Part shown: positions 16,906-23,896 of the stretch, in pieces
How the letters are laid out: the number at the start of each line of letters is the position of its first letter
Position numbering within the stretch: the stretch's first letter is position 1
Origin: Streptomyces finlayi
Lineage (GTDB): Bacteria > Actinomycetota > Actinomycetes > Streptomycetales > Streptomycetaceae
Direction of reading: 5' to 3'
NCBI RefSeq assembly: GCF_014216315.1
Contig: NZ_CP045702.1
Coordinates: 930,001-994,000 of the forward strand
DNA: 64,000 nucleotides
The notes under the pieces: generated by a model
What the model saw: the letters and a program-made list of their open reading frames with translations, nothing else
Database searches by the model: none
What the model was told of the DNA's origin: nothing
Position numbers and translations under genes: made by a program

Positions 16906-18319
16906 CCAATGGCCATGAGTTAGATCGGGTCGGGTGTCAGTGTGTGGAGCACGATGGTGCGGGTGACGCGCCGGGTTCCGGGGTCGGTTGAGCTGCGGGT
17001 TTGGTAGCTGAGATGGGGGCGTTTCGTGGTGCGGGGCGTGGTGCGGGTGGGGCGGTCTCGGATGTGCATGCCGGGGAGGTCGGCTATGAGGAAGTGCAGG
17101 GCCTTCGCGAGCTGGTCAGGGGGAAAAAGCCGTCCTGAGGGAGCTTTTGACGGCGTCCAGGACGGGCGGGAAGCTGATGCGGGCGGGGTCGATGCCCGCG
17201 ATCACGGCGGCCCTGGCGATCAGGGTGCGCAGGGCCTGGTAGACGCAGAGTAGCGCCCACAGTTCTTGTCGTACTCCCTCGGGTTTGCCCGAGCGCAGGA
17301 TGCCGCCACTTTGCCGCAGGTCGACCTTGAGCAGTTTGAAGAGCACTTCCACCGACCAGCGTTCGGCGTAGTTGCGGGCCAGCTCCAAAGCGGGCGCGTG
17401 CTCAGGGTCCAGCAGGGTGGTGATGAGGCAGAAGACCTCGCTGATTCCGCCGTCGTCGGCGACGGAGTACTCGATGACTCGTACCGTGACCCGCTGCGAC
17501 TTCCGCTCGCCGCGCAGTTCGGACAGGTACGTGCCGTCGGCCAGCCGTTTCTTGACGGGCAGGGTGAAGGAAGCCGAGACGCGCCACAGCAGTTGTGCGC
17601 CCGTCGCGGCGGCAGCCCGGTACAGGCCGAACGAGGGGAAGCCGCGGTCGGCCAGCAGCAGCATGCCGGGCGCCAACCGGTCCAACAGGCGGGTGAACAG
17701 GGTGCGTTCACCGACCGCGATGGAGTCGAAGGCCGCCCCGGTCAGGGCCAGCGTGCCGCACTCGGCCAGCGCCACCAGGCGGACCTGCGGCCGGCTTCCA
17801 CCGGCCGGAACCGCGAACGCCGCCTCGTTCCGCTTCCCCGAGGGCACATCGAAGACCGTGCCGTCCACCGCCATCAACCGCAGCCCCCGCCAGAACGCCT
17901 CCGGGGTGCGCTCATCGGCCACCGGGGCTGCGACCTCGTCGAACAGGTTCCGCAACGGCGCCTCACCCAACCGGTAACGGGCCAGCGAGATCGCCCCGTC
18001 ACTGGGCACCCGGTATTCGCCCCAGCCGCCCCGCGACCACCGCAGCCCCTCCAGCAGGCCCCGCAGGGTGCGCACGTACCCCTTGCCCGGCTCCAACCAC
18101 AACGCCAGCGACAAATACATCATCAACTTCGCCGGCAACGACCGCGTTCGCTCCTCACGCGCCCCCGCCTCATCGATCGCCGCCCGCACGGCCTCCTCCG
18201 GGAACACCGCCGCCAGCAACCCGATCGACACGTCATCCGTCAGCCGCCCCGCGGCCACACCCTCAATCCGCTCCACCCCAAGATCATCGCACCCCGGGCA
18301 GCTAACTCAGGACCATTGG
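16906..18319 (-). mobile_element. IS4-type insertion sequence within the integrase
   Basis: A 1414-bp element. The ends are imperfect inverted repeats of 18 bp: CCAATGG-CCA-TGAGTTAG on the left and CCAATGG-TCC-TGAGTTAG on the right. The 8-bp sequence CCCGAGCC is duplicated at 16898-16905 and 18320-18327, as expected for a target site duplication. One transposase gene fills it on the minus strand. Confidence 0.88.
17116..18276 (-). CDS. IS4-family transposase, C-terminus frameshifted
   Basis: A 386-residue DDE transposase. Catalytic positions are visible in LMAVDGTVFDV (first aspartate), MLLLADRGFPSF (second aspartate) and YAERWSVEVLFKLLK, the Y-R-E-K signature of the IS4 family. The frame stops just after a T5C5 run (17119-17128 on the plus strand as G5A5). 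Shifting frame there adds about 70 residues (FPPDQLAKALHFLIADLPG onward) and ends in a TAA inside the terminal repeat. The gene is therefore either mutated by one base in the homopolymer or expressed by slippage. Confidence 0.85.
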   Translation of the reverse strand: MERIEGVAAGRLTDDVSIGLLAAVFPEEAVRAAIDEAGAREERTRSLPAKLMMYLSLALWLEPGKGYVRTLRGLLEGLRWSRGGWGEYRVPSDGAISLARYRLGEAPLRNLFDEVAAPVADERTPEAFWRGLRLMAVDGTVFDVPSGKRNEAAFAVPAGGSRPQVRLVALAECGTLALTGAAFDSIAVGERTLFTRLLDRLAPGMLLLADRGFPSFGLYRAAAATGAQLLWRVSASFTLPVKKRLADGTYLSELRGERKSQRVTVRVIEYSVADDGGISEVFCLITTLLDPEHAPALELARNYAERWSVEVLFKLLKVDLRQSGGILRSGKPEGVRQELWALLCVYQALRTLIARAAVIAGIDPARISFPPVLDAVKSSLRTAFSP

Positions 18320-19272
18320 CCCGAGCCCTGCGTTGGGTGTACTCCATGGTCTCCCGCGGATCGTCCCTGTACCGAGCCTGCAAGATGTTGACCCGAGCGG
18401 GAATCCTGCCCCCAAACAAGGGCGTGTGGTCGTCAGGGAATCTAAAAGTGATCCTCATCAACCCTGCCCTCATGGGCTATAGGGTCTACCGCCCAGAGGG
18501 GCACAAGCAAGGAAAGCCCCCTTTGGTCACGTACAACACGGAGAGGGTTCCCATCAAGATCACCGAAGGCATCTTCACCAAGGAAGAGTTTGACCGGCTT
18601 CAGTCCATCCTGGAAGTAAGGGCGAATAAGGGGATCAAGGCACAGAACCGGCGAACCCCCTTCCTGGGAACTATCAAGTGTGGTCGGTGTGGGAAGAACT
18701 GGTATGACACATCCAAGACCTGGAAGCGGGTCAGTGGAGAGGTCGTCAACACCAACCGGCTTCGGTGCTCCTCGTACTTGACTGGAGCTTGTGGCATGAA
18801 GGCTCTCAATGAGCCCGAGAAGATCTATACCTTGCTCAAAGACACTGTGCTAGATGAGATCGGGGACTATCAGGTGGTTCACCGCAAGTACGCCCGCGGT
18901 GATGACAACCTCGCAAGGAAGCTCCAACTCGAAGAGCAGATCAGCCACTACATGACCTCCCTTGAGCCGGGAGGAGCCTACCGAGACGGGGGCTTCATTG
19001 AATCCCGTGCGAAGGAGACCTTGGCCTCTTTGGGCAGAGAGCTAGCCAGCATTGATCCGGAGTCGGTGGAGGATCGCTGGACGTATGAGACCCAGGGCGT
19101 TACGTATCGTCAGCACTGGGAGAATCACGGGGTTGAGCAGATGGAGGAAGACCTGATCCGAAGCGGGATCACCTTCGTCATCTACGAAGACCATGCTGAT
19201 CTGAATGTTCCCCATGACATCAAGGAACGGTTGGTTGTCCGCGGGGACTTCTTCGAGAAGAAGCGAATCTGA
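18320..19272 (+). pseudogene. Large serine integrase, 3' part
   Basis: Last 314 codons of the recombinase, resuming after the target duplication with LRWVYSMVSRGSSLYRACKML. It carries the recombinase domain (GIFTKEEFDRLQSILEVR), then a zinc ribbon (IKCGRCGKNWYDT with later LRCSSYLTGACGM), a coiled-coil-like segment (NLARKLQLEEQISHYMTSLE) and a C-terminal tail ending EKKRI. This is the normal layout of phage-type large serine integrases. It has no start of its own. Confidence 0.85.
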
Positions 19273-19359
19273 GAACACAAAGGAATGTCGGGGCGCCTGA
19301 ACTTGGACCCACTTTTGCCGGATGAATGAAGTTCCCCCCGCGAACTGGGCAGCGGGTGT

Positions 19360-20275
19360 TTACGCTGCCGGGGCGAGGTTCTGCCTGAGCAGGGATTTCG
19401 TTTCGAGCGGGGTGACGTACCCGTAGTCGGGGTGCCGACGGGGCCGGCTGCGGTTGTACTCGACCTGAGCGTAGCGGAAAACGTCGGCCCGGGCGGCTTC
19501 GCGGGTCTCCCACATGGTCGTCCCGATCTCCGGCTTTCAGGATGACGAACCAGCTTTCCGCGGCGGCATTGTCGTAACAAGAGCCGACGCGCCCCATCGA
19601 CTGCCTCATGCGCAACTTGCGCATTTCGGTTCGGAATTCGTCACTCGTGTACTCGCTGCCGCGATCCGTATGCTTGACGCAACCGAGCTCCAGTCCGCCA
19701 CGCCCGGCCGCCATCCGCGAGGCGGCGACCGGCAGCTCGGCGCGGTGGTGATCGGCCATCGCCCAGCCGACCACCTCTCGCGTCGCGAGATCGATACAGG
19801 TCGCCAGATACAACTTCCTTTCCAGCGTGACGAGTTCAGTCATGTCGCCGACGAGCCGCATCCCGGGCCGGGGCGCGGTGAAGTCCCGGCCGATCAGGTC
19901 GAGCGCGAACACCGCCCGCTTCGCCTGGCGGGGCAGGCCCCGACGCAGGCGGCGGGTGATCCCGACGATCCGGTGCTTGCGCATCAGCCGCTCGACCTTC
20001 TTGGCGTTCACCACCCGCCCGGCCCGCCGCAGGGCAGCGTGGACCCGCGGGGCCCCGTAGCACCGCGAGATCCGGCGTGGAGCACCCGGATCTCACCCAC
20101 CAGCACCTCCTCGGCCCGCTCCCGCACCGTCCGGGCCGACCGTGACGCCCTGTGCGCGTAGTAGGTGGAACGGGTCACTCCCAGCACACGGCACAGAAAC
20201 GCAACGCTGTGACCTGCAGGATTACCCTCTGATGCCTTCTCCGCATCGATGAAGCGACACCGTGCCGCGGTGTCT
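19360..20275 (-). pseudogene. IS3-type orfB transposase, two frameshifts
   Basis: The rve integrase domain is visible as GMRLVGDMTELVTLERKLYLATCIDLATREVVGWAM, KHTDRGSEYTSDEF and SCYDNAAAESWFVILKA. Two breaks exist. Near 20065 the frame slips between the VGEIRVLHAG and RCYGAPRVHAALRRAGRV segments. Near 19545 an extra G after LKA shifts the end, whose proper frame reads TTMWETREAARADVFRYAQ through SLLRQNLAPAA. The transposase is therefore inactive unless recoded. Confidence 0.8.
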
Positions 20276-20579
20276 ACCTCATCTTGTCCTGAGCGAAGAA
20301 GGCGGTCGCTTTTCCCAGAACCTCGATCGTGGCCTCCTGCTCGCGGACCTTCCGCCGCAGCCGGACCAGCTCCTCACGCTCCGCAGTGGTCAAAGCCCCG
20401 GCAGGCCCCTCACCGCGGTCGATCTTCGCCTGCTTCACCCACCCGCGCAGCCCTTCCGGGCTCACACCCAGATCCCTCGCGACCTCGGTGACCGTCTTCT
20501 CCGAGGTCGACGCCAAGGCGACCGCGTCCCGCTTGAACTCGGCCGTATACCGCTTACTCGTATTGCTCTTCTTACTCAC
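20274..20579 (-). CDS. IS3-type orfA, HTH protein
   Basis: A 101-residue DNA-binding subunit. KRYTAEFKRDAVALASTSEKTVTEVARDLGVSPEGLRGWVKQ is the HTH_Tnp_1 domain (about residues 9-50), and a leucine-zipper-like helix (EREELVRLRRKVREQEATIEVLGKA) follows. It overlaps the start of orfB, as is normal for IS3 elements that make OrfAB by frameshifting. Confidence 0.88.
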   Translation of the reverse strand: MSKKSNTSKRYTAEFKRDAVALASTSEKTVTEVARDLGVSPEGLRGWVKQAKIDRGEGPAGALTTAEREELVRLRRKVREQEATIEVLGKATAFFAQDKMR

Positions 20580-20647
20580 TACCTGTTACTGCTTCCTCCG
20601 GGACCATCCGTCCCAGTATCAAGCTGTCCAGCCGACAGGGAACTTCA

Positions 20648-21001
20648 CTGCGGCCCTCCTCCATGCTCACCGGCCGGACGAACACACTCGGTCGACGCCC
20701 CACGAGCACCTCCAAATCCGATCTTGGAGACAGTCTGCTGACCGCCCGGCAGCACGTCGATTACCCGGTCAACCTCATGAGACGAGCCACTAGCTCTCCA
20801 TGACTGCTTGTCCTGGTAAAGCCACCCTCCTGACACGGCAGGGGCCTACAGGGTGGCTTGCTTCCCGGGCTGACCTGTCAGGCCTGGAAGCTCCATCCAG
20901 GCCCTTCAGGTACGCCATCAGTCTCAGCCTGTCGTCAGAAGTCAGACTCTGTGCTGACTCAGTCAACGACTGGGCTGTTTCCGCAGGTGAGGGGCCACTT
21001 C
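20648..21001. other. Unassigned element DNA next to attR
   Basis: About 350 bp between the IS3-type element and the HTH gene, lower in GC than the host. It holds a possible small minus-strand frame and a hairpin at 20819-20859. No phage or plasmid gene was recognised. Confidence 0.4.
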
Positions 21002-21005
21002 TCAT
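20790..21005 (-). CDS. Possible small coupled ORF of the element
   Basis: A 71-codon frame starting at an ATG that overlaps the stop of the HTH gene (ATGA). It begins MRSGPSPAETAQSLTESAQS and has a plausible helical stretch, TSDDRLRLMAYLKGLDG. A hairpin lies within its 3' half, which weakens the case. No family was recognised. Confidence 0.3.
   Translation of the reverse strand: MRSGPSPAETAQSLTESAQSLTSDDRLRLMAYLKGLDGASRPDRSAREASHPVGPCRVRRVALPGQAVMES
20819..20859 (-). terminator. Possible terminator downstream of the HTH gene
   Basis: A 10-bp stem, AAGCCACCCT with its complement, around a 21-base loop. On the minus strand it is followed by TTTACC. It may replace the native terminator left at 16115-16142. 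Confidence 0.4.
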
Positions 21006-21397
21006 GCCTCACCACGAGGCTTGGCGGCCCGCTTCTCCTCTTGGGAGTTGATGTAGTTGTAAACCGTGAACCGGCTGACACCCAGAGCACCCGCCACCGT
21101 CTCCACCCCGTGCCGTACGGAGAAGGCACCGCGTGCCTCCAGGGTGCGCACGACCGACTGCTTCGTCTTGCGGTCCAGGTCACAGAGCGGCATCCCGTGC
21201 CGTCGCTCCATCGCGGCCAGGATGCGATCCAGCGAGTCGGAGAGCTGCGGAAGCCGTACGGCTATGACGTCCTCTCCTTCCCAGGCGAGCACCACGTCGT
21301 CGTCGGCCGCCTGCCCGGGGGCCAGCAGCTCGGCGCCCATCGCGTCGACGAGCGGCTTCACCGCGCTGACCAGGGGGTGATCCGCGGACTCGGTCAC
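21002..21397 (-). CDS. HTH_22 regulator with C-terminus replaced by element
   Basis: A 131-residue protein. The C-terminal half (LDRKTKQSVVRTLEARGAFSVRHGVETVAGALGVSRFTVYNYIN, about residues 74-117) matches the HTH_22 domain of YheO/DauR-type regulators, but the protein lacks a full-length PAS-like N-terminal region. The 12-bp attR core codes for VYNY at 112-115. The host ending, NRENAAKGE after VYNYL, is found 4.9 kb away, and here the element supplies INSQEEKRAAKPRGEA. The regulator may still work since the helix-turn-helix is nearly whole. Its start overlaps the stop of the upstream gene. Its place between urate and glyoxylate genes suggests control of them. Confidence 0.75.
   Translation of the reverse strand: MTESADHPLVSAVKPLVDAMGAELLAPGQAADDDVVLAWEGEDVIAVRLPQLSDSLDRILAAMERRHGMPLCDLDRKTKQSVVRTLEARGAFSVRHGVETVAGALGVSRFTVYNYINSQEEKRAAKPRGEA
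21053..21064 (+). other. attR core of integrated element
   Basis: GTAGTTGTAAAC, the direct-repeat partner of 16196-16207. It falls in the coding sequence of the HTH gene at codons 112-115. Confidence 0.75.
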
Positions 21398-21645
21398 CGT
21401 GCGTCCTCCCCGATCACGTTGACCTGGAAAGACACCCGGGTGGCGCCGGACGCCAGGGCCTTGCGCAGCAGGGCGTCCACCGCGGTGAGCACCTGGTCCG
21501 CGCCCCCCTCGGCCGTATTACCGAAGGGTCCGACGTCCACGGCGTCCAGTTCGGCCGTCTGGATGACCTCACGGGCCACCACCGCGTGGGCGGGCGCCTC
21601 GTCCAGGTCGAAGGGCTCGGTGGTGAATTCCACCCTCAAGCGCAC
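21394..21645 (-). CDS. Thiamine-binding-like small protein (MTH1187/YkoF type)
   Basis: An 83-residue protein from a GTG preceded by GAGGGAGG. The segment DVGPFGNTAEGGADQVLTAV followed by LLRKALASGATRVSFQVNV resembles the small ferredoxin-like fold proteins of the thiamine-binding DUF77 group. The assignment is by pattern only. It is the first gene of a two-gene unit with the HTH regulator (ATGA overlap), divergent from hyi. Thiamine diphosphate is the cofactor of the nearby glyoxylate carboligase, which makes the link intriguing but unproven. Confidence 0.55.
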   Translation of the reverse strand: MRLRVEFTTEPFDLDEAPAHAVVAREVIQTAELDAVDVGPFGNTAEGGADQVLTAVDALLRKALASGATRVSFQVNVIGEDAR

Positions 21646-21799
21646 TGTGCCTCCCTCGTGTCCCCGTCGCGGCGGTCTGCCCCGCGGCTCGGCCATGACC
21701 TTATCGGCCCAGGCCCCGCCGCCCGGGCCGATGACGGCACCGCGGACCGGCCCGGATTTCGGGCACCCCCTTGACAGCCGCGCCACCCGTTGTGCAATC

Positions 21800-21835
21800 T
21801 TCCGTTAAGCAGAAACTAACTTCCGCAATACGGAA
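21800..21835. promoter_or_regulatory. Tandem IclR-like operators upstream of hyi
   Basis: TTCCGTTAAGCAGAA (21800-21814) and TTCCGCAATACGGAA (21821-21835) have centres 21 bp apart, two helical turns. The second overlaps the ribosome site GGAAGGAG of hyi, so occupancy would block both transcription and access to the start region. Confidence 0.7.
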
Positions 21836-21852
21836 GGAGCACCGAACCCATC

Positions 21853-22692
21853 ATGGGCTACCCGGACCAGCGCTTCAATGTGAACCTCTCGATCCTCTTC
21901 ACGGAACTCCCGCTCCTGGAGCGTCCCGCGGCAGCAGCCGCGGCGGGCTTCACGGCGGTCGAGCTGTGGTGGCCCTGGATCGGGACCCCCACCCCCGAGC
22001 AGACCGAGCTCGACGCCCTGAAGAGGGCGCTCGACGAGGCCGGCACCCAGTTGGTGGGGCTGAACTTCTACGCGGGGCAGCTGCCCGGCCCCGACCGGGG
22101 CGCACTCTCCGTCCCCGGTACGGAGTCGGACCGCTTCCGCGCCAATATCGGGGTGGTGGCGGATTTCGCCGCCTCGGTCGGCTGCAAGGCGCTCAACGCG
22201 CTGTACGGCAACCGCGTCGACGGCGTGGACCCTGCCGTACAGGACGAACTCGCCCTGGAGAACCTGGTCCTGGCCGCCCGCGCGGCGGACCGGATCGGGG
22301 CGGTCCTCCTGATCGAGACCCTGAACGAACCGGAGTCGCCCCGCTACCCGCTGGTGAGCGCACCGGCCGGCATCGAGGTCGTCGACGAGGTCAACGCGGC
22401 GACGGGTCTCGGGAACGCCAGGTTCCTGCTCGACCTTTACCACCTGTCCATGAACGGCGAGGACCTCAGCCAGGTGATCAAGACGTACGCCGGGAAGACC
22501 GGCCACGTCCAGATCGCCGACAACCCGGGACGCGGCGCGCCCGGCACCGGCTCGCTCCCCCTGGAGCGGCTCCTCGACGAGCTGTCCGCAGCCGGTTACG
22601 ACGGCTGGGTCGGCCTGGAGTACAAGCCGGGCGACCGGCCGAGCGCCGAGTCGTTCGCATGGCTCCCGGCAGAGGCCCGGGCGGCCCGCTGA
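21853..22692 (+). CDS. hyi: Hydroxypyruvate isomerase
   Basis: A 279-residue TIM-barrel isomerase that interconverts hydroxypyruvate and tartronate semialdehyde. Landmarks are FNVNLSILFTELPLLERPAAAAAAGF at the start, ELWWPW, LIETLNEPESPRYPL, FLLDLYHLSMNGEDL and GHVQIADNPGRGAPGTG, which supply the metal-binding glutamate, aspartate and histidine. It is first in a hyi-glxR unit and is controlled by the operator pair immediately upstream. Confidence 0.93.
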   Translation: MGYPDQRFNVNLSILFTELPLLERPAAAAAAGFTAVELWWPWIGTPTPEQTELDALKRALDEAGTQLVGLNFYAGQLPGPDRGALSVPGTESDRFRANIGVVADFAASVGCKALNALYGNRVDGVDPAVQDELALENLVLAARAADRIGAVLLIETLNEPESPRYPLVSAPAGIEVVDEVNAATGLGNARFLLDLYHLSMNGEDLSQVIKTYAGKTGHVQIADNPGRGAPGTGSLPLERLLDELSAAGYDGWVGLEYKPGDRPSAESFAWLPAEARAAR

Positions 22693-22740
22693 GGGGCGTC
22701 AACTCCCTCTCGTACAACCGCTTTTCAGGAAGGCACCCTC

Positions 22741-23634
22741 ATGAGCAACAACCTCCCCGAGATCGCGTGGATCGGGCTCGGCATCATGGGCTCCCCCATG
22801 TCCGAGAACCTGGTGAAGGCCGGCTACGACGTCACCGGCTACACCCTGGAGCAGGACAAGGTCGACCGGCTGGTCGCGGCGGGCGGCAAGGGCGCCACCT
22901 CGATCGCCGAAGCGGTCAAGGACGCCGACGTCGTCATCACGATGGTGCCCGCGTCCTCGCACGTCGAGGCCATCGCCTACGGTCCCGGGGGCATCCTGGA
23001 GAACGCCAGGTCCGGCGCCCTGCTGATCGACATGTCGTCGATCACCCCGCAGACCTCCGTGGATCTCGCGAAGGCGGCGAAGGACAAGGGCATCCGCGTG
23101 CTGGACGCCCCGGTGTCCGGCGGCGAGGCCGGTGCCATCGAGGCCGTACTGTCGATCATGGTCGGCGGCGAGCAGACCGACTTCGACGCCGCGCAGCCGA
23201 TCCTCGAGGCGCTCGGCAAGACCATCGTGCTCTGCGGTCCGCACGGTTCGGGCCAGACGGTGAAGGCCGCCAACCAGCTGATCGTCGCGGTGAACATCCA
23301 GGCGTGCGCGGAGGCCGTGGTCTTCCTGGAGAAGTCCGGCGTCGACCTCGCCGCCGCGCTCGACGTCCTCAACGGCGGACTGGCCGGCTCCACCGTGCTG
23401 ACCCGCAAGAAGGACAACTTCCTCAAGCGTGACTTCGCGCCCGGGTTCCGGATCGATCTGCACCACAAGGACATGGGCATCGTCACGGACGCCGCCCGCA
23501 ATGTCGGTGCCGCACTGCCCGTCGGCGCCGTGGTGGCCCAGCTGGTCGCGTCCCTGCGCGCACAGGGTGACGGCGGCCTGGACCACTCGGCCCTGCTGCG
23601 CGCCGTCGAGCGCCTCTCCGGCTCCCAGGTCTGA
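22741..23634 (+). CDS. glxR: 2-hydroxy-3-oxopropionate reductase
   Basis: Reduces tartronate semialdehyde to D-glycerate, the step after glyoxylate carboligase. The 297-residue beta-hydroxyacid dehydrogenase has the nucleotide-binding AWIGLGIMGSPMSENLVKAGYDV, the substrate-binding VLDAPVSGGEAGAIEAVLSIMVGG, the catalytic lysine region GSGQTVKAANQLIV, and a C-terminal helix segment with HHKDMGI. It follows hyi by 48 bp with AGGAAGG before the ATG. The stop codon lies inside the first copy of a 22-bp-period direct repeat. Confidence 0.94.
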   Translation: MSNNLPEIAWIGLGIMGSPMSENLVKAGYDVTGYTLEQDKVDRLVAAGGKGATSIAEAVKDADVVITMVPASSHVEAIAYGPGGILENARSGALLIDMSSITPQTSVDLAKAAKDKGIRVLDAPVSGGEAGAIEAVLSIMVGGEQTDFDAAQPILEALGKTIVLCGPHGSGQTVKAANQLIVAVNIQACAEAVVFLEKSGVDLAAALDVLNGGLAGSTVLTRKKDNFLKRDFAPGFRIDLHHKDMGIVTDAARNVGAALPVGAVVAQLVASLRAQGDGGLDHSALLRAVERLSGSQV

Positions 23635-23668
23635 CCCGGTCCGACCTGGGAGCTGACCCGGTCCGACC
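23631..23668 (+). repeat. Direct repeat overlapping the glxR stop codon
   Basis: CTGACCCGGTCCGACC occurs at 23631-23646 and 23653-23668, and related GGTCCGACC pieces follow to 23684. The first copy contains the TGA of glxR. Confidence 0.65.
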
Positions 23669-23709
23669 AGGTCCGGTCCGACCCCGTGGGACCCTGCCCG
23701 ACCCACCCC

Positions 23710-23795
23710 GGCCCTGCAAACAGGGCCCCCTGCACTCCGGACCGCGGTGGCGCTGACACCTGTCCTGTCGCGCCCAGGCGTCACCGCGGTCCGGA
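23710..23795 (+). terminator. Hairpins between glxR and katA
   Basis: A small stem, GGCCCTG and CAGGGCC with a CAAA loop (23710-23727), is followed by a perfect 14-bp stem, TCCGGACCGCGGTG (23736-23749) with its complement at 23782-23795, around a 32-base loop. The first probably ends the hyi-glxR transcript. The second lies just upstream of the katA operator. Confidence 0.5.
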
Positions 23796-23810
23796 ACCAC
23801 ACCCTTCGAT

Positions 23811-23827
23811 TTCAACAAACTGTTGAC
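23811..23827. promoter_or_regulatory. 17-bp palindrome upstream of katA
   Basis: TTCAACAAACTGTTGAC differs from the consensus at one position. It lies 70 bp before the catalase ATG and matches the sites at allB, aceB and uraD. Confidence 0.6.
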
Positions 23828-23896
23828 GCGCTGTTCGCGGCGAACCTACGCTCCTCAAGCCGTCAGCAGCTCCAGCATGGAAGGTCATCCCGCCAC

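Larger units (their letters stand above)
19327..20647 (-). mobile_element. IS3-type element, degenerate
   Basis: About 1.32 kb bounded by the inverted sequence TGAAGTTCCC (19327-19336) and its complement (20638-20647), with further similarity inside (CTGGGCAGC versus CTGGACAGC). It carries orfA and a frameshifted orfB on the minus strand. No target duplication was seen, so the exact ends are tentative. Confidence 0.65.
16196..21064. mobile_element. Decayed integrative element inserted in an HTH gene
   Basis: The 4.87-kb interval between 12-bp direct repeats contains a large serine integrase gene next to attL, an IS4-type insertion inside that gene, a frameshifted IS3-type element, and a few hundred bases of unassigned DNA up to attR. 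Base composition in the integrase is clearly less GC-rich than in the flanks. No replication, transfer or phage structural gene remains, so this is a remnant or a minimal element, probably immobile since its integrase is broken. Confidence 0.75.

Noticed and set aside
17266..19272. One continuous 668-codon frame across the IS and integrase 3' part
   Set aside because: Its first half is antisense to the IS4-type transposase and only the part after 18327 is integrase. The open frame is a chance result of high GC and the IS junction.
19288..19326. A second IS end beginning TGAACTTGGACCC next to the IS3-type element
   Set aside because: It resembles an insertion sequence terminus, but no matching inverted copy was found in the window.
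16196..21064. A conjugative element or prophage
   Set aside because: Only an integrase and insertion sequences are present. No replication, transfer, capsid or excision gene is visible, so only a remnant can be claimed.
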